Source: Rhodospirillaceae bacterium (lineage in GTDB: Bacteria > Pseudomonadota > Alphaproteobacteria > Azospirillales > Azospirillaceae). Taken from it: a DNA stretch of 43,579 nt. Each line of letters starts with the position of its first letter. The stretch's first letter is position 1. The notes below the pieces were generated by a model, which saw only the letters and a program-made list of their open reading frames with translations, made no database searches and was not told the origin of the DNA. A program made the translations under genes and the position numbers. The stretch covers positions 1-43,579 of the forward strand of contig JAJUIU010000026.1 of NCBI GenBank assembly GCA_029267445.1, read 5' to 3'. This document shows positions 24,728 to 34,102 of this stretch, piece after piece.

Positions 24728-26061
24728 GCGGCGACACCGCCCTGAAGGACCGCGACGCTCTCCACGCGGGCGAGGAGGGCGGGCCGCCCTTGGTGACGAC
24801 GGAGGCCGGGGGGCCGACGCTCGTCACCTTCGGCTGCCGCCTTAACGCCTATGAGTCCGAGGTGATGCGCACCCACGCCCGCGCGGCGGGCCTTGACGAC
24901 GTCATCATCTTCAACACCTGCGCCGTCACGGCGGAGGCGGAGCGGCAGGCCCGGCAGGCGATCCGCCGCGCCCGGCGGGAAAACCCCGCCGCCCGCATCG
25001 TCGTCACCGGCTGTGCCGCCCAGGTGAACCCGGACGGCTTCGCCGCCATGGCGGAGGTGGACCATGTGCTGGGCAACGACGCCAAGCTGACCGCCGCCCC
25101 CTGGGCCGATTTCGGCGCCGGTGCCACCGAGCGGGTGCGGGTCAACGACATCATGGCGGTGCGGGAGACCGCTGGCCACCTGATCCAGGGGATGGAGGGG
25201 CGCGCCCGCGCCTTCGTCCAAGTTCAGAACGGCTGCGACCACCGCTGCACCTTCTGCATCATCCCCTACGGCCGGGGCAACTCCCGCTCCGTCCCCATCG
25301 GGGAGGTGGTGACCCAGGTCCGCGCCCTGGTGGAGGCCGGGTACCAAGAAGTCGTGCTGACCGGCGTGGACGTCACCAGCTACGGCCCCGACCTGCCGGG
25401 CAAGCCGACGCTCGGCCAGATGGTGCGGCGCCTCTTGGCCCAGGTGCCGGAGCTGCCGCGCCTGCGCCTCTCCTCCCTCGACGCCGTCGAGATGGACGAG
25501 GACCTCTGGCGCCTCGTGGCCGATGAGCCGCGCCTGATGCCGCACCTGCACCTCTCCCTCCAGGCCGGCGACGACATGATCCTGAAGCGGATGAAGCGGC
25601 GCCACCTGCGCGACGACGCCATCCGCTTCTGCGAGCGCGCGCGGGCCCTGCGCCCCGACATGGTGTTCGGCGCCGACATCATCGCCGGCTTCCCGACGGA
25701 GACCGAGTCGATGTTCGAGAACAGCCTGCGCATCGTGGAGGAATGCGGCCTGACCTGGCTGCACGTCTTCCCCTACAGCGCCCGCCCCGGCACCCCCGCC
25801 GCCAAGATGCCCCAGGTGCCCGTGGCGGTGCGGAAGGAGCGCGCGGCCCGGCTGCGCGATCTCGGCCGCCGGCGGGTGGCGGAGCATCTCGCGGCCCAGG
25901 TGGGCCGGACGGCCGACGTGCTTGTTGAGAAGGACACGATCGGCCGGACGGAGGGCTTCGCGGAGGTGCGTCTGGACCGCGCCGTGGAGCCCGGCCGGAT
26001 CGTCAGCACCCGCCTGACCCATGTGGACGGCGACCGCCTCGCCGGAACGGTGACCGCCTGA
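24724..26061 (+). CDS. mtaB: tRNA t6A37 methylthiotransferase MtaB
   Basis: A 445-residue radical-SAM methylthiotransferase that converts t6A37 to ms2t6A37 in tRNAs reading ANN codons. The UPF0004 domain supplies Cys38, Cys66 and Cys97 for one [4Fe-4S] cluster. The radical-SAM triad Cys171-Cys175-Cys178 ([17 protein letters not shown]) holds the second. A short TRAM-like C-terminus follows. MtaB rather than MiaB is preferred from [14 protein letters not shown] and [16 protein letters not shown], and from the dapF-ftsY context. The start overlaps dapF; the stop overlaps the ftsY ATG. Confidence 0.94.
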   Translation: MSGDTALKDRDALHAGEEGGPPLVTTEAGGPTLVTFGCRLNAYESEVMRTHARAAGLDDVIIFNTCAVTAEAERQARQAIRRARRENPAARIVVTGCAAQVNPDGFAAMAEVDHVLGNDAKLTAAPWADFGAGATERVRVNDIMAVRETAGHLIQGMEGRARAFVQVQNGCDHRCTFCIIPYGRGNSRSVPIGEVVTQVRALVEAGYQEVVLTGVDVTSYGPDLPGKPTLGQMVRRLLAQVPELPRLRLSSLDAVEMDEDLWRLVADEPRLMPHLHLSLQAGDDMILKRMKRRHLRDDAIRFCERARALRPDMVFGADIIAGFPTETESMFENSLRIVEECGLTWLHVFPYSARPGTPAAKMPQVPVAVRKERAARLRDLGRRRVAEHLAAQVGRTADVLVEKDTIGRTEGFAEVRLDRAVEPGRIVSTRLTHVDGDRLAGTVTA

Positions 26062-27251
26062 TGGTTTTCGACTGGTTCAAGCGCAAGAAGCCCGCCGAGG
26101 AGGCCAAGCCCCAGCCGGAGGAGTACTTCCCCCCGGACGAGGAGGAGGCCGTCGAGGACGTTCCGGCCACCGAGGAGCCCGCACCCGAGGTGACGGTGGA
26201 GGAGGCCGGGTTCGCCGCCGAGCCGGAGCAGCTTGAGCCCGAGCCGCCGCCCGCGGTCACGCCCGCCGCACCGGTGGCCGCTCCCTTGGCGAGCACCGCG
26301 TCCGTTGCCGACCCCCTCTCAGACACGCCGGAGAGGAAGGGCTGGTTCGCGCGGCTGAAGGACGGGCTGTCCAAGTCCACCTCGCGCCTGACCGACGGCA
26401 TCTCCGGCATCTTCACCAAGCGCAAGCTGGACGACGACGCGCTGGAGGAGCTGGAGGAGCTGCTGATCCAGGCCGACCTCGGCCCGGTCACCGCCGCCCG
26501 CATCGCCGCCGGCCTCGCCAAGACCCGCTTTGGCAAGGAGGTCACGCCGCAGGAGGTGCGGGAGTACCTGGCCGGCGAGGTGGAGAAGCTGGTGACGCCC
26601 GTGGCGAAGCCGCTGACCGTCGACGCCGCCCGCAAGCCGCACATCGTCCTGGTCGTCGGCGTGAACGGCACCGGCAAGACCACCACCATCGGCAAGCTCG
26701 CCCGCCAGTTCGCGGCCGAGGGCAAGTCGGTCTGGCTGGCCGCCGGGGACACGTTCCGCGCCGCCGCCGTCAGCCAGCTCAAGATCTGGGGGGAGCGCAC
26801 CGGCGCCCCCGTGGTCGCCAAGGACACCGGGGCCGACGCCGCCGGCCTCGCCTACGAGGCGGTGGAGAAGGCGCGCGCCGCCGGGGCCGACGTGCTGCTG
26901 ATCGACACCGCCGGCCGGCTGCAGAACAAGACCGGCCTGATGGACGAGCTGCGCAAGGTCGTCCGCGTCATCAAGAAGCTGGACCCCGAGGCGCCCCACA
27001 CCACGCTGCTGACGCTGGACGCCACCACCGGCCAGAACGCCCACAGCCAGGTCGAGATCTTCAAGGAGATGGTCGCCATCAACGGCCTGATCCTGACCAA
27101 GCTCGACGGCTCCGCCCGAGGCGGCGTCCTGGTCGCGCTGGCTGAGAAGTTCGGCCTGCCGGTCCACGCCATCGGCGTGGGCGAGGGTGTGTACGACCTG
27201 CGCCCCTTCGAGCCGAAGCAGTTCGCCCGCGCCCTGGTCGGGCTGGAGTAG
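26061..27251 (+). CDS. ftsY: Signal recognition particle receptor FtsY
   Basis: A 396-residue SRP receptor GTPase. An acidic, Pro/Glu-rich A region (about 12-80) follows a short basic/aromatic start ([10 protein letters not shown]) that may touch the membrane. The NG domain has GVNGTGKTTTIGKLA from residue 200, GDTFRAAAVSQL, DTAGR at 282-286 and TKLDGSARGG from 346. The ATG at 26061 shares its A with the mtaB TGA. It pairs functionally with ffh, also in this window. Confidence 0.98.
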   Translation: MVFDWFKRKKPAEEAKPQPEEYFPPDEEEAVEDVPATEEPAPEVTVEEAGFAAEPEQLEPEPPPAVTPAAPVAAPLASTASVADPLSDTPERKGWFARLKDGLSKSTSRLTDGISGIFTKRKLDDDALEELEELLIQADLGPVTAARIAAGLAKTRFGKEVTPQEVREYLAGEVEKLVTPVAKPLTVDAARKPHIVLVVGVNGTGKTTTIGKLARQFAAEGKSVWLAAGDTFRAAAVSQLKIWGERTGAPVVAKDTGADAAGLAYEAVEKARAAGADVLLIDTAGRLQNKTGLMDELRKVVRVIKKLDPEAPHTTLLTLDATTGQNAHSQVEIFKEMVAINGLILTKLDGSARGGVLVALAEKFGLPVHAIGVGEGVYDLRPFEPKQFARALVGLE

Positions 27252-27553
27252 GCCTCCCGCCCCACAGGTGTTGCAGCCGCACCATAGTGCGTGGCCGATT
27301 GTCCGAACGGTGGTGCTTCCGCGCGGCGGGGGGCTGCCACGGTGACGAATTCTTTATACCTTCGTGACGGATTCGCGTCGGCCGTCCGGCATAGGCCGGT
27401 CGGCGGCGCCTGATCCCGTCCCGGTCCGAGAAGCGGCCGAAGGGGCGGGACGCCCGAGGAAGCGCCCGGCACCGGTCCCGTACACGTCACGCCCACCACA
27501 CGACCCCGCCCAACTCGTTCCGCCGTATCCGTCCCCCGAGGGAGAAGAACACC
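27252..27553. other. Intergenic region upstream of the TonB receptor
   Basis: A 302-bp gap. A plus-strand reading frame inside it overlaps the receptor start in another frame and has no protein character. A small AT-rich island (GAATTCTTTATACC, about 27345-27360) is the best place for a promoter of the receptor gene, but no -35/-10 pair is convincing. A GAGGGAGAAG ribosome-binding site lies just before the ATG at 27554. Confidence 0.4.
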
Positions 27554-29803
27554 ATGCCCATGCGTGGCACGCCCATCCGCCGCGGCTTCCGCTCCGTGGC
27601 GGCCCCCCTGACCGCCGCCGTCGCGCTGTCCGTTTCCGCCGGCACCGCCTTCGCCCAGTCGGCCCCGCCCGCCCCCGGCGGCTTGGAGGAGATCATCGTC
27701 ACCGCGCAGAAGCGCGAGGAGAATATCCAGCAGGTCCCCGTCTCCGTCGCCGCCGTCAGCGGGGAGAAGCTGGACGTGCTGGCCTCCGGCGCCGTGGACA
27801 TCCGCTTCCTGTCGGCCCGCGTGCCCAGCGTCTATGCCGAGTCCTCGTTCGGCCGCACCTTCCCGCGTTTCTACATCCGCGGCCTCGGCAACAGCGACTT
27901 CGACCTGAACTCCACCCAGCCCGTCGGCCTCGTCTATGACGAGGTGGTGCAGGAGAACCCGCTGCTGCGTGGCTTCCCGGCCTTCGACCTGGAGCGGATC
28001 GAGGTGCTGCGCGGGCCGCAGGGCACGCTGTTCGGCCGCAACACCCCGGCCGGCATCATCAGCTTCGTCTCCAAGAAGCCGACGCAGGAGACGGACGGCT
28101 ACGTCTCCGCCTCCTACGGCCGCTTCGACACCTACGACATCGAGGGCGCCGTCGGTGGCGCCCTGGTGCCGAACGTGCTCTCGGCCCGCCTGTCGGTCCT
28201 GTTCCAGAAGCGCGACGACTATGTCGACAACCTGCGCAACGGCCCGGGCGACGACCTGGAGGGCTACGAGGATTACGCCGGCCGCCTGCAGCTCCTGTAC
28301 GACGCCGGCGGTCCGTTCACGGCCCTGCTGAACGTCCATGCCCGCGAACTGGACGGCACCGCGCGCGTCTTCCGCGCCAACGCCTTCGTGCGCGGCACCA
28401 ACGATTTCGTGCCCGGCTTCGACCGCTACACGGTCCAGCAGGACAGCCCGAACATCCAGGACGCCTCGAGCTGGGGGACGAACGCCAAGCTGGAGTACGA
28501 GGCGGGCGACCTCGTCGTCACCTCCATCACCGGCTACGAGTCGGTCGAGGTCTTCACCCGCGGCGACATCGACGGCGGCTTCGGCGCCAGCTTCCTGCCG
28601 GTCATGGGCCCGGGCTTCATCCCGTTCCCGGCCGACACGGCGGACGAGATCAGCGACCATTACCAGTTCAGCCAGGAATTCCGCCTGTCCAACGCCGGCG
28701 GCGGCCCGCTCGCCTGGCAGGCCGGCTTCTACTATTTCGAGGAAAGCGTCGACGCCAACCTCTACTCCTTCTCCCCCACATCCTTCACGCCGGACGCCTT
28801 CACCACCTCGACCCAGGAGAACACGACCTGGGCGCTGTTCGGCCAGGCCAGCTACGACGTGAACGCCCAGCTCACCCTGACCGGCGGCCTGCGCTACACG
28901 AACGACGAGAAGGACTACGTCAACACCCGCACCGGCTTCGACCGGGTGGTGACGCGCGGCGGCGCCCAGACCGATGACGATCAGGTCACCTGGGATCTCA
29001 GCGCCACCTACGCCGTCAACGACGACGTGAACGTGTACGGCCGCGTCGCCAAGGGCTTCCGCGCCCCGGCGATCCAGGGCCGCACACTGTTCGCGCCGAC
29101 GGTCCAGGCCGGCATCTCCGTCGCCGACGCCGAGACCCTGGTCTCCTACGAGGTCGGCGTGAAGTCGGAGATCAACAACCAGGCCCGCCTGAACCTGACG
29201 GCCTTCTACTACGACGTGGAGGACCAGCAGTTCACGGCCGTGGGCGGTGCGGGCAACAACAACATCCTGGTCAACGCCGACGAGGGCCTGGGCTACGGCT
29301 TCGAGGCGGAGCTGGAATGGGCGCCGGTCGACGCGTTGGAGCTGACCGCCGGGCTCAGCTACAACTTCACCGAGATCCAGGACAGCAACCTGTTCATCGC
29401 CCCCTGCGGCGCGCCCTGCACGGTGCTCGACCCGCGCAACGCGGCCGGCCTCGCCCTGCTCGACGGGAACCCGTTCCCGAACGCGCCGGAGTGGATCGGC
29501 AACGTCACCGCCCGCTACGCCATCCCGGTCGGTCAGGGCGAGGTCTTCGCCTTCACCGACTGGTCCTACCGCAGCAGCGCCAACTTCTTCCTCTACGAGT
29601 CGGCCGAGTTCAAGCGCGAGCCCGGCTGGGAGGGCGGCCTGCGCGTGGGCTACGTCCATGGCGACGGCCAGTACGAGGTGGCGGGCTTCGTCCGCAACAT
29701 CACGGACGAGCTGACGTCGGAGTCCGGCATCGACTTCAACAACCTGACCGGCATGCTGAACGAGCCCCGCATCTGGGGTGTCGAGCTGACGGCCCGGTTC
29801 TGA
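27554..29803 (+). CDS. TonB-dependent outer-membrane receptor
   Basis: A 749-residue outer-membrane receptor. A signal peptide (about 1-36, ending TAFAQ) precedes EEIIVTAQKREENIQQVPVS, a TonB-box and plug start typical of sphingomonad-like receptors. The plug continues with FYIRGLGNSDFD and RIEVLRGPQGTLFGRNTPAG. The barrel follows and ends GVELTARF with the terminal Phe. The ligand is unknown; receptors with this plug type take up varied siderophores, sugars or aromatics. No tonB, exbB or exbD and no catabolic genes are adjacent, so it stands alone between ftsY and a terminator. Confidence 0.95.
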   Translation: MPMRGTPIRRGFRSVAAPLTAAVALSVSAGTAFAQSAPPAPGGLEEIIVTAQKREENIQQVPVSVAAVSGEKLDVLASGAVDIRFLSARVPSVYAESSFGRTFPRFYIRGLGNSDFDLNSTQPVGLVYDEVVQENPLLRGFPAFDLERIEVLRGPQGTLFGRNTPAGIISFVSKKPTQETDGYVSASYGRFDTYDIEGAVGGALVPNVLSARLSVLFQKRDDYVDNLRNGPGDDLEGYEDYAGRLQLLYDAGGPFTALLNVHARELDGTARVFRANAFVRGTNDFVPGFDRYTVQQDSPNIQDASSWGTNAKLEYEAGDLVVTSITGYESVEVFTRGDIDGGFGASFLPVMGPGFIPFPADTADEISDHYQFSQEFRLSNAGGGPLAWQAGFYYFEESVDANLYSFSPTSFTPDAFTTSTQENTTWALFGQASYDVNAQLTLTGGLRYTNDEKDYVNTRTGFDRVVTRGGAQTDDDQVTWDLSATYAVNDDVNVYGRVAKGFRAPAIQGRTLFAPTVQAGISVADAETLVSYEVGVKSEINNQARLNLTAFYYDVEDQQFTAVGGAGNNNILVNADEGLGYGFEAELEWAPVDALELTAGLSYNFTEIQDSNLFIAPCGAPCTVLDPRNAAGLALLDGNPFPNAPEWIGNVTARYAIPVGQGEVFAFTDWSYRSSANFFLYESAEFKREPGWEGGLRVGYVHGDGQYEVAGFVRNITDELTSESGIDFNNLTGMLNEPRIWGVELTARF

Positions 29804-29827
29804 GGTCGCACTTCACCTGACGACGGA

Positions 29828-29860
29828 CGGGGCCGGCCACAAGCCGGCCCCGTTTCGTTT
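29828..29860 (+). terminator. Rho-independent terminator of the TonB receptor gene
   Basis: A perfect 10-bp stem (CGGGGCCGGC at 29828-29837, GCCGGCCCCG at 29843-29852) with loop CACAA, followed by TTTCGTTT. It starts 25 nt after the receptor stop codon. Confidence 0.85.
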
Positions 29861-29902
29861 CCGGGCGTTGACCGTGCAGCCCCGTCCATGCTGTCGAAAT
29901 TG

Positions 29903-29979
29903 CCGTAAAGGTGTTTACGGGGGGCTTTCCACAACGCATAAATGCGAAACCCCCGGAGGGCCGTGAGGCTGTCCGGGGG
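29903..29979. promoter_or_regulatory. Row of three hairpins upstream of the Abi-like gene
   Basis: Three adjoining dyads: CCGTAAA / TTTACGG (29903-29909 with 29914-29920), CGCAT / ATGCG (29935-29939 with 29942-29946), and CCCCCGGA / TCCGGGGG (29950-29957 with 29972-29979). They lie 77 to 153 nt before the ATG at 30056. They could be operators, a leader structure or a small RNA. The CCGTAA half-site also appears in the toxin-antitoxin operator at 36101-36115. The function is not known. Confidence 0.45.
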
Positions 29980-30055
29980 CTCTGTCTGGTCCGACTCCGC
30001 ATGTCCCTTTCGAGACAGTGGCGGCCGTCGGCGCGCATCGAAACCTTACGCCTTC

Positions 30056-30736
30056 ATGCCCATACGTCAAGACCGTCCGATCCTTGCGCTCACGCCGGAA
30101 CTGCTTACTGCGTTCGGCCGGACGGTCTCGGTCCCGCGCTGGGGGACGTATCTGACCGCCGCCGGCTTCCGTGAGGACGTGGCGCACGCCCTCTATCTTT
30201 GGAATGTGGCTATCGGCCAGAGCTTCCATTTTCCCCTGCAAGCGGCCGAGATTGCTCTGCGGAACGTGATCAACTCCGCTCTCGTCGAGGCCGCCGGACC
30301 CTGGTGGTGGCGTGATGACGCCGGCCGCAGGATCCTGGGCGAGGAACGCTGCGAGGATGTCGACAAGGCGGCCAATCGCCTGCGCCGAAAGTATCGGTGT
30401 GAACCCGATACGGGGCAGGTGGTTGCATCCTTGATGCTGGGATTCTGGGCGGCGATGCTGAAGCGGGAATACAATCGGTCCCTATGGGACACCCGCGCAT
30501 CAGCTGCTTTCCCGCATCTTTCGCGCGGGGAGACCATTCGCGACGTGAGCGCCACCGCCAACGCGATCCAGGACCTGCGGAACCGCATCGTCCACCACGA
30601 GCCGCTGATCGGCCGCAACCTGTCGGAGGATTATGGCAGCATCCTCAGGCTCCTGGCCTGGATATGCCCCGTGACCAGGGACTGGGTTCGTCATCACACG
30701 TCGGTTCCGACCGTCATCCGTCAGCGCCCCCGTTGA
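30056..30736 (+). CDS. HEPN/Abi-like protein
   Basis: A 226-residue protein resembling the Abi-like family, linked to phage abortive infection. The C-terminal half contains DLRNRIVHHEPL: Arg175 and His180 form the R-x4-H motif of HEPN RNases. Family-like text upstream includes LYLWNVAIGQSFHFPLQ, EIALRNVIN, and GFWAAMLKREYNRSLW. Its base composition is visibly less GC-rich in 30190-30540 than that of its neighbours, which hints at transfer. The ATG at 30056 was preferred; a longer frame from 29942 would run through the hairpins. There is no antitoxin or nucleotidyltransferase partner next to it. RNase activity is inference. Confidence 0.75.
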   Translation: MPIRQDRPILALTPELLTAFGRTVSVPRWGTYLTAAGFREDVAHALYLWNVAIGQSFHFPLQAAEIALRNVINSALVEAAGPWWWRDDAGRRILGEERCEDVDKAANRLRRKYRCEPDTGQVVASLMLGFWAAMLKREYNRSLWDTRASAAFPHLSRGETIRDVSATANAIQDLRNRIVHHEPLIGRNLSEDYGSILRLLAWICPVTRDWVRHHTSVPTVIRQRPR

Positions 30737-30798
30737 GGGGCGGTCGGTGAAAAACCCGTATCCGCCAGCGGTTGCGTCCGGGGCGGGCTTGATGGAAC

Positions 30799-32319
30799 AT
30801 GCGCGACTTTATCCGCCGGATGCCGCCCATGACCCTGAACAGCCCGACCGCCGAGAACGAACCTATCGAGACCTTCACCGACGCCGAGTCCGCCTACCGC
30901 CGCCTGCGCGAGCTGTACGACTCGGCCGTCGGGCATCTGAGGGACAGGTTCGCGGCCTTCGCGCGGGGAGAGGCGATGTCCGGCCGGGTCCGGGCCTGCT
31001 ACCCCTTCGTCCAGATCAGGGTCGACAGCGAGCCGCGCTTGGACAGCCGCCTGTCCTACGGCTACGTGCACGGCATCGGCACCTTCCGCACCACGCTCAC
31101 GCGCCCCGACCTGTTCGACAACTACTACCGCGAACAGCTGGGCCTGCTGGTCAAGAACCACGGCGTCCCGCTGGAGGTCGGCGTCAGCCGCCAGCCCATC
31201 CCGATCCAGTTCGCCTTCCCCGAGGGCATGCATGTGGAGGGCGACCTCGACCCCGCCCGTCTGGCCCAGATGCGGGACGTGTTCGACCTGCCCGACCTCG
31301 CCCACATGGATGACAGCATCGTCAACGGGACCCACGTGCCCGGCCCCGGCGAGCCGCAGCCGCTGGCCCTGTTCACGGCCCCGCGCGTGGACTATTCGCT
31401 GCACCGGCTGAAGCACTACACCGCCACCAGCCCGGAGCACTGCCAGAACTACGTCCTGTTCACGAACTACCAGTTCTACATCGACGAGTTCGTGCGGCGC
31501 GGCCTCGCCATGATGGAGGAGGGGGCGCCGGGCGCCTACGAGGCGCTGGTGGAGCCGGGCGACCACATCACCTGGAACCGCGCCCTGCATCCCGGCCGGG
31601 GGGAGGAGGGCACGCGCGTCGCCCGCCTGCCGCAGATGCCCGCATACCACCTGAAGCGGGCGGACGGGAACGGCATCACCATCATCAATATCGGCGTGGG
31701 CCCCTCCAACGCCAAGACGATCAGCGACCATGTCGCCGTCATCCGCCCGCACGCCTGGCTGATGCTGGGCCACTGCGCCGGCCTGCGCGACACCCAGCGC
31801 CTGGGCGACTATGTGCTGGCCCACGGCTATGTGCGCGACGACAAGGTGCTGGACGCCGACCTGCCGCTTTGGGTGCCAGTCCCGCCGCTGGCGGAGGTGC
31901 AGGTGGCGCTGGAGCGGGCGGTGGAGCGGGTGACCGGCCGCTCCGGCTGGGACCTGAAGTCCGTCATGCGCACCGGCACCGTCGCCACCATCGACAACCG
32001 GAACTGGGAGCTGCGCGACCACCGCGAGCCGGTGGAACGGTTCAGCCAGTCCCGCGCCATCGCGCTCGACATGGAGTCGGCCACCGTGGCGGGCAACGGC
32101 TTCCGCTTCCGCGTCCCCTACGGCACGCTGCTCTGCGTCTCGGACAAGCCGCTGCACGGGGAACTCAAGCTGCCCGGCATGGCCAACCACTTCTACCGCA
32201 AGCAGGTGGACCAGCATCTCGCCATCGGCATGCTGGCGCTGGAGCTGATGCGGGACTACGGGCTGGAACGGCTGCACAGCCGCAAGCTCCGCAGCTTCTC
32301 CGAGGTGGCGTTCCAGTAG
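30799..32319 (+). CDS. amn: AMP nucleosidase
   Basis: Hydrolyses AMP to adenine and ribose 5-phosphate. The 506-residue protein has the N-terminal Amn domain (SGRVRACYPFVQIRVDSEPR, YGYVHGIGTFRTTLTRPDLF) and a C-terminal PNP/UDP-phosphorylase fold with NIGVGPSNAKTISDH, LMLGHCAGLRDTQ and ALDMESATVAGNGF. The length matches E. coli Amn (484) plus a short lead. Start is ATG 30799; an ATG at 30829 (MTLNSPTAE) would also fit and neither has a strong ribosome-binding site. It is 62 nt after the Abi-like gene on the same strand; a functional link is not implied. Confidence 0.95.
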   Translation: MRDFIRRMPPMTLNSPTAENEPIETFTDAESAYRRLRELYDSAVGHLRDRFAAFARGEAMSGRVRACYPFVQIRVDSEPRLDSRLSYGYVHGIGTFRTTLTRPDLFDNYYREQLGLLVKNHGVPLEVGVSRQPIPIQFAFPEGMHVEGDLDPARLAQMRDVFDLPDLAHMDDSIVNGTHVPGPGEPQPLALFTAPRVDYSLHRLKHYTATSPEHCQNYVLFTNYQFYIDEFVRRGLAMMEEGAPGAYEALVEPGDHITWNRALHPGRGEEGTRVARLPQMPAYHLKRADGNGITIINIGVGPSNAKTISDHVAVIRPHAWLMLGHCAGLRDTQRLGDYVLAHGYVRDDKVLDADLPLWVPVPPLAEVQVALERAVERVTGRSGWDLKSVMRTGTVATIDNRNWELRDHREPVERFSQSRAIALDMESATVAGNGFRFRVPYGTLLCVSDKPLHGELKLPGMANHFYRKQVDQHLAIGMLALELMRDYGLERLHSRKLRSFSEVAFQ

Positions 32320-32386
32320 CGGACCCGCCGGGCGGGCGGGCGCGTTCACGGGGGGCGTCTTCGCCATCGCGGCCCCCCGAGGTTCC

Positions 32387-33304
32387 ATGTCCCGCACGTT
32401 CGACATCACCCTTCCGGAAGATGTCCGCCATATCCTGCTGTCCCGGCTCGACGCGGTTGCGGACGTCGTCGGCATCCGGGTCCAGCCCGGCGCCTCGGTG
32501 AAACCGCCCGGCGATCTCGTCACCGTCTCCGTCACCAACGAGGGCGCGCACCAGGTGGCCCGCATCCTGGCGGAGCTGCGGGTGCTGGACCGGGGCGGCG
32601 TCAGCATCAGCGAGCCCACGGCCCTGCGCTCCGGTGACGGGGACCGCCGGATCGTGGCCGAGGGGAACGAGGCGGTGTGGGAGGAGATGTCCGCCCTTCT
32701 GCGCCGGGACACCAACCCCACGGCCAATTTCATCCTGTTGATGACCCTGTCCGGTTTCGTGGCGGGGGCGGGCCTCTACACCGACACCCTGCACATCGTC
32801 ATCGGCGCCATGCTGCTGGCGCCCGGGTTCGAGCCCTTCCTGCGCCTGGTCTTCGGCGCGGTCGGCCGTTCGTCCCACACGGCGCGGATGGCGGCGGCGG
32901 CCGTGCTGCTGGGCTATGGCGCTCTTGCGACGGGGGCCGCCGTGGCGGCGCTGCTGCTGCGGCTGCTGGGGGAGCATCCGCCGGACGACCTGGGCAGCCG
33001 GGGCTGGGTCCTGTTCTGGACCACGCTCAATCCCAGCGGCATCCTCGTCGCCCTCGCGGCCGCCGCCGCTGGGGCGGTGGTCGTCACGTCCCGCCGCACC
33101 GTCTTCGCCGCCGGTGTGATGGTGGCGTTGGCGCTGGTGCCGACCGCCGCGATCGCGGGCATGGGGCTTGCGCTGGGCCAGCCGCAGTACGCGCTCTGGG
33201 CGGGAGGGCGCTGGCTCGTCGAAGTCGTCTGCATCCTGGTCGCCGGCGCCGCCGTGCTGGGTGCCAAGCGGGCGCTGCTCCATGCCCGCCCGCTGCTGCG
33301 CTGA
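32387..33304 (+). CDS. DUF389 family membrane protein
   Basis: A 305-residue protein with a soluble N-terminal domain of about 95 residues (MSRTFDITLPEDVRHILLS onward) followed by six or so membrane segments. The membrane part shows NFILLMTLSGFVAGAGLYTD, IGAMLLAPGFEPFLRL and ALVPTAAIAGMGLALG, which fit the DUF389 (TIGR00341-like) family. Function is unknown. It ends 6 nt before the convergent small gene at 33311. Confidence 0.85.
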   Translation: MSRTFDITLPEDVRHILLSRLDAVADVVGIRVQPGASVKPPGDLVTVSVTNEGAHQVARILAELRVLDRGGVSISEPTALRSGDGDRRIVAEGNEAVWEEMSALLRRDTNPTANFILLMTLSGFVAGAGLYTDTLHIVIGAMLLAPGFEPFLRLVFGAVGRSSHTARMAAAAVLLGYGALATGAAVAALLLRLLGEHPPDDLGSRGWVLFWTTLNPSGILVALAAAAAGAVVVTSRRTVFAAGVMVALALVPTAAIAGMGLALGQPQYALWAGGRWLVEVVCILVAGAAVLGAKRALLHARPLLR

Positions 33305-33310
33305 AGGCGT

Positions 33311-33592
33311 TCAGCCATCCGCCATGGCGCGCAGCCGGGCGATCATCTCCGCACTGTCGCGCAGCTCCACGCGCCAATCCTGCGGCAGCTGGTTGAAGGT
33401 GCGGATGATCCGCTCGAACTCCGCCGGGCTGGGCCGGGCGTTCAGCGATGTCAGGATGTCGCGGATGCGCGGGTCGTTGTAGTAGGGCGACCCCGCCAGC
33501 GTGTCCGTCAGCACCTCGACGCTGACGATGAACGACTTGTCGCCCCAGTCGATGCCGACCAAGGTGCCGCCGCTCTGCGCTCCTGCCGCCAT
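33311..33592 (-). CDS. Small conserved-looking hypothetical protein
   Basis: A 93-residue soluble protein (LVGIDWGDKSFIVSVEVLTD near the start, then helical text with DWRVELRDSAEMIARLRAM). I do not recognise the family. Codon use resembles real genes, the start has AGGGGAA about 10 nt upstream, and the gene fits neatly between two others. It converges with the DUF389 gene. Confidence 0.6.
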   Translation of the reverse strand: MAAGAQSGGTLVGIDWGDKSFIVSVEVLTDTLAGSPYYNDPRIRDILTSLNARPSPAEFERIIRTFNQLPQDWRVELRDSAEMIARLRAMADG

Positions 33593-33668
33593 GCGGGCCC
33601 CGTTCCCCTCGCGCGTTAACCCTAAGGTGCTAGGGTCGGCCGCACTTGTCCAGCGCTCCCGTGAGGGC

Positions 33669-33998
33669 TCACGCCTGCATCGTCGGGGCCGACGGTGTCG
33701 CCTCCATCCACTTCGCCGCCAGCTCGCGCAGCCGCCGCGTCTGCCGCCGCTGGCGCCGGGCGGACAGCCAGTACCCGCCCCACAGCACGGCCGCCGCCGC
33801 AGCCCAGGTGGCCAGCACGTAGCGCCAGTCGCTGCCCGCGAACAGCAGCAGGATGATGATCAGCGAGACGATGCCCAGGATGATCCAGATGACGACCCTG
33901 CTGGTCTTGAAGGCGGTATCGTCGCTCACCTCGAACTCGTCGGCCAGCCGCTCGATATCCAGCGCCACCTCGCGCCGCGCCGCCATCACCGGGTCCAT
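33669..33998 (-). CDS. Small membrane protein, unknown
   Basis: A 109-residue protein with two hydrophobic segments (VVIWIILGIVSLIIILLLF and YVLATWAAAAAVLWGGYWL) followed by an Arg-rich cytoplasmic tail. The N-terminus is acidic (LDIERLADEFEVSDD). The ATG at 33998 has GGGAGAGGA upstream, a strong ribosome-binding site, which decides the start against a longer Arg-rich reading from 34061. It is divergent from yciB. No function is assigned. Confidence 0.65.
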   Translation of the reverse strand: MDPVMAARREVALDIERLADEFEVSDDTAFKTSRVVIWIILGIVSLIIILLLFAGSDWRYVLATWAAAAAVLWGGYWLSARRQRRQTRRLRELAAKWMEATPSAPTMQA

Positions 33999-34102
33999 CG
34001 TCCTCTCCCGTGCGGTTCCACAACGCCACGACCATACACGACAGCGCCGCCCTGCCGCCATGCCGCTTGGCGATCCGGCGCCGGACCGCTACATGGTGGG
34101 GC

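Noticed and set aside
27364-27939. Frame of 191 codons before the TonB receptor
   Set aside because: It overlaps the receptor signal peptide and plug in another frame and turns into Arg/Pro-rich noise.
26852-29659. Minus-strand frame of 935 codons opposite ftsY and the TonB receptor
   Set aside because: It crosses two well-supported genes and an intergenic gap, and its translation is low-complexity Val/Gly/Ala/Arg text.
30056-32319. Abi-like gene and amn as one defence operon using AMP cleavage
   Set aside because: Amn is an ordinary housekeeping enzyme, the gap is 62 nt, and nothing else links the two.
33619-33673. Short dyads ACCCTA/TAGGGT and CGTGAG/CTCACG between small genes
   Set aside because: They are only 6 bp each, one overlaps a stop codon, and there is no T-run; too weak to list as terminators.
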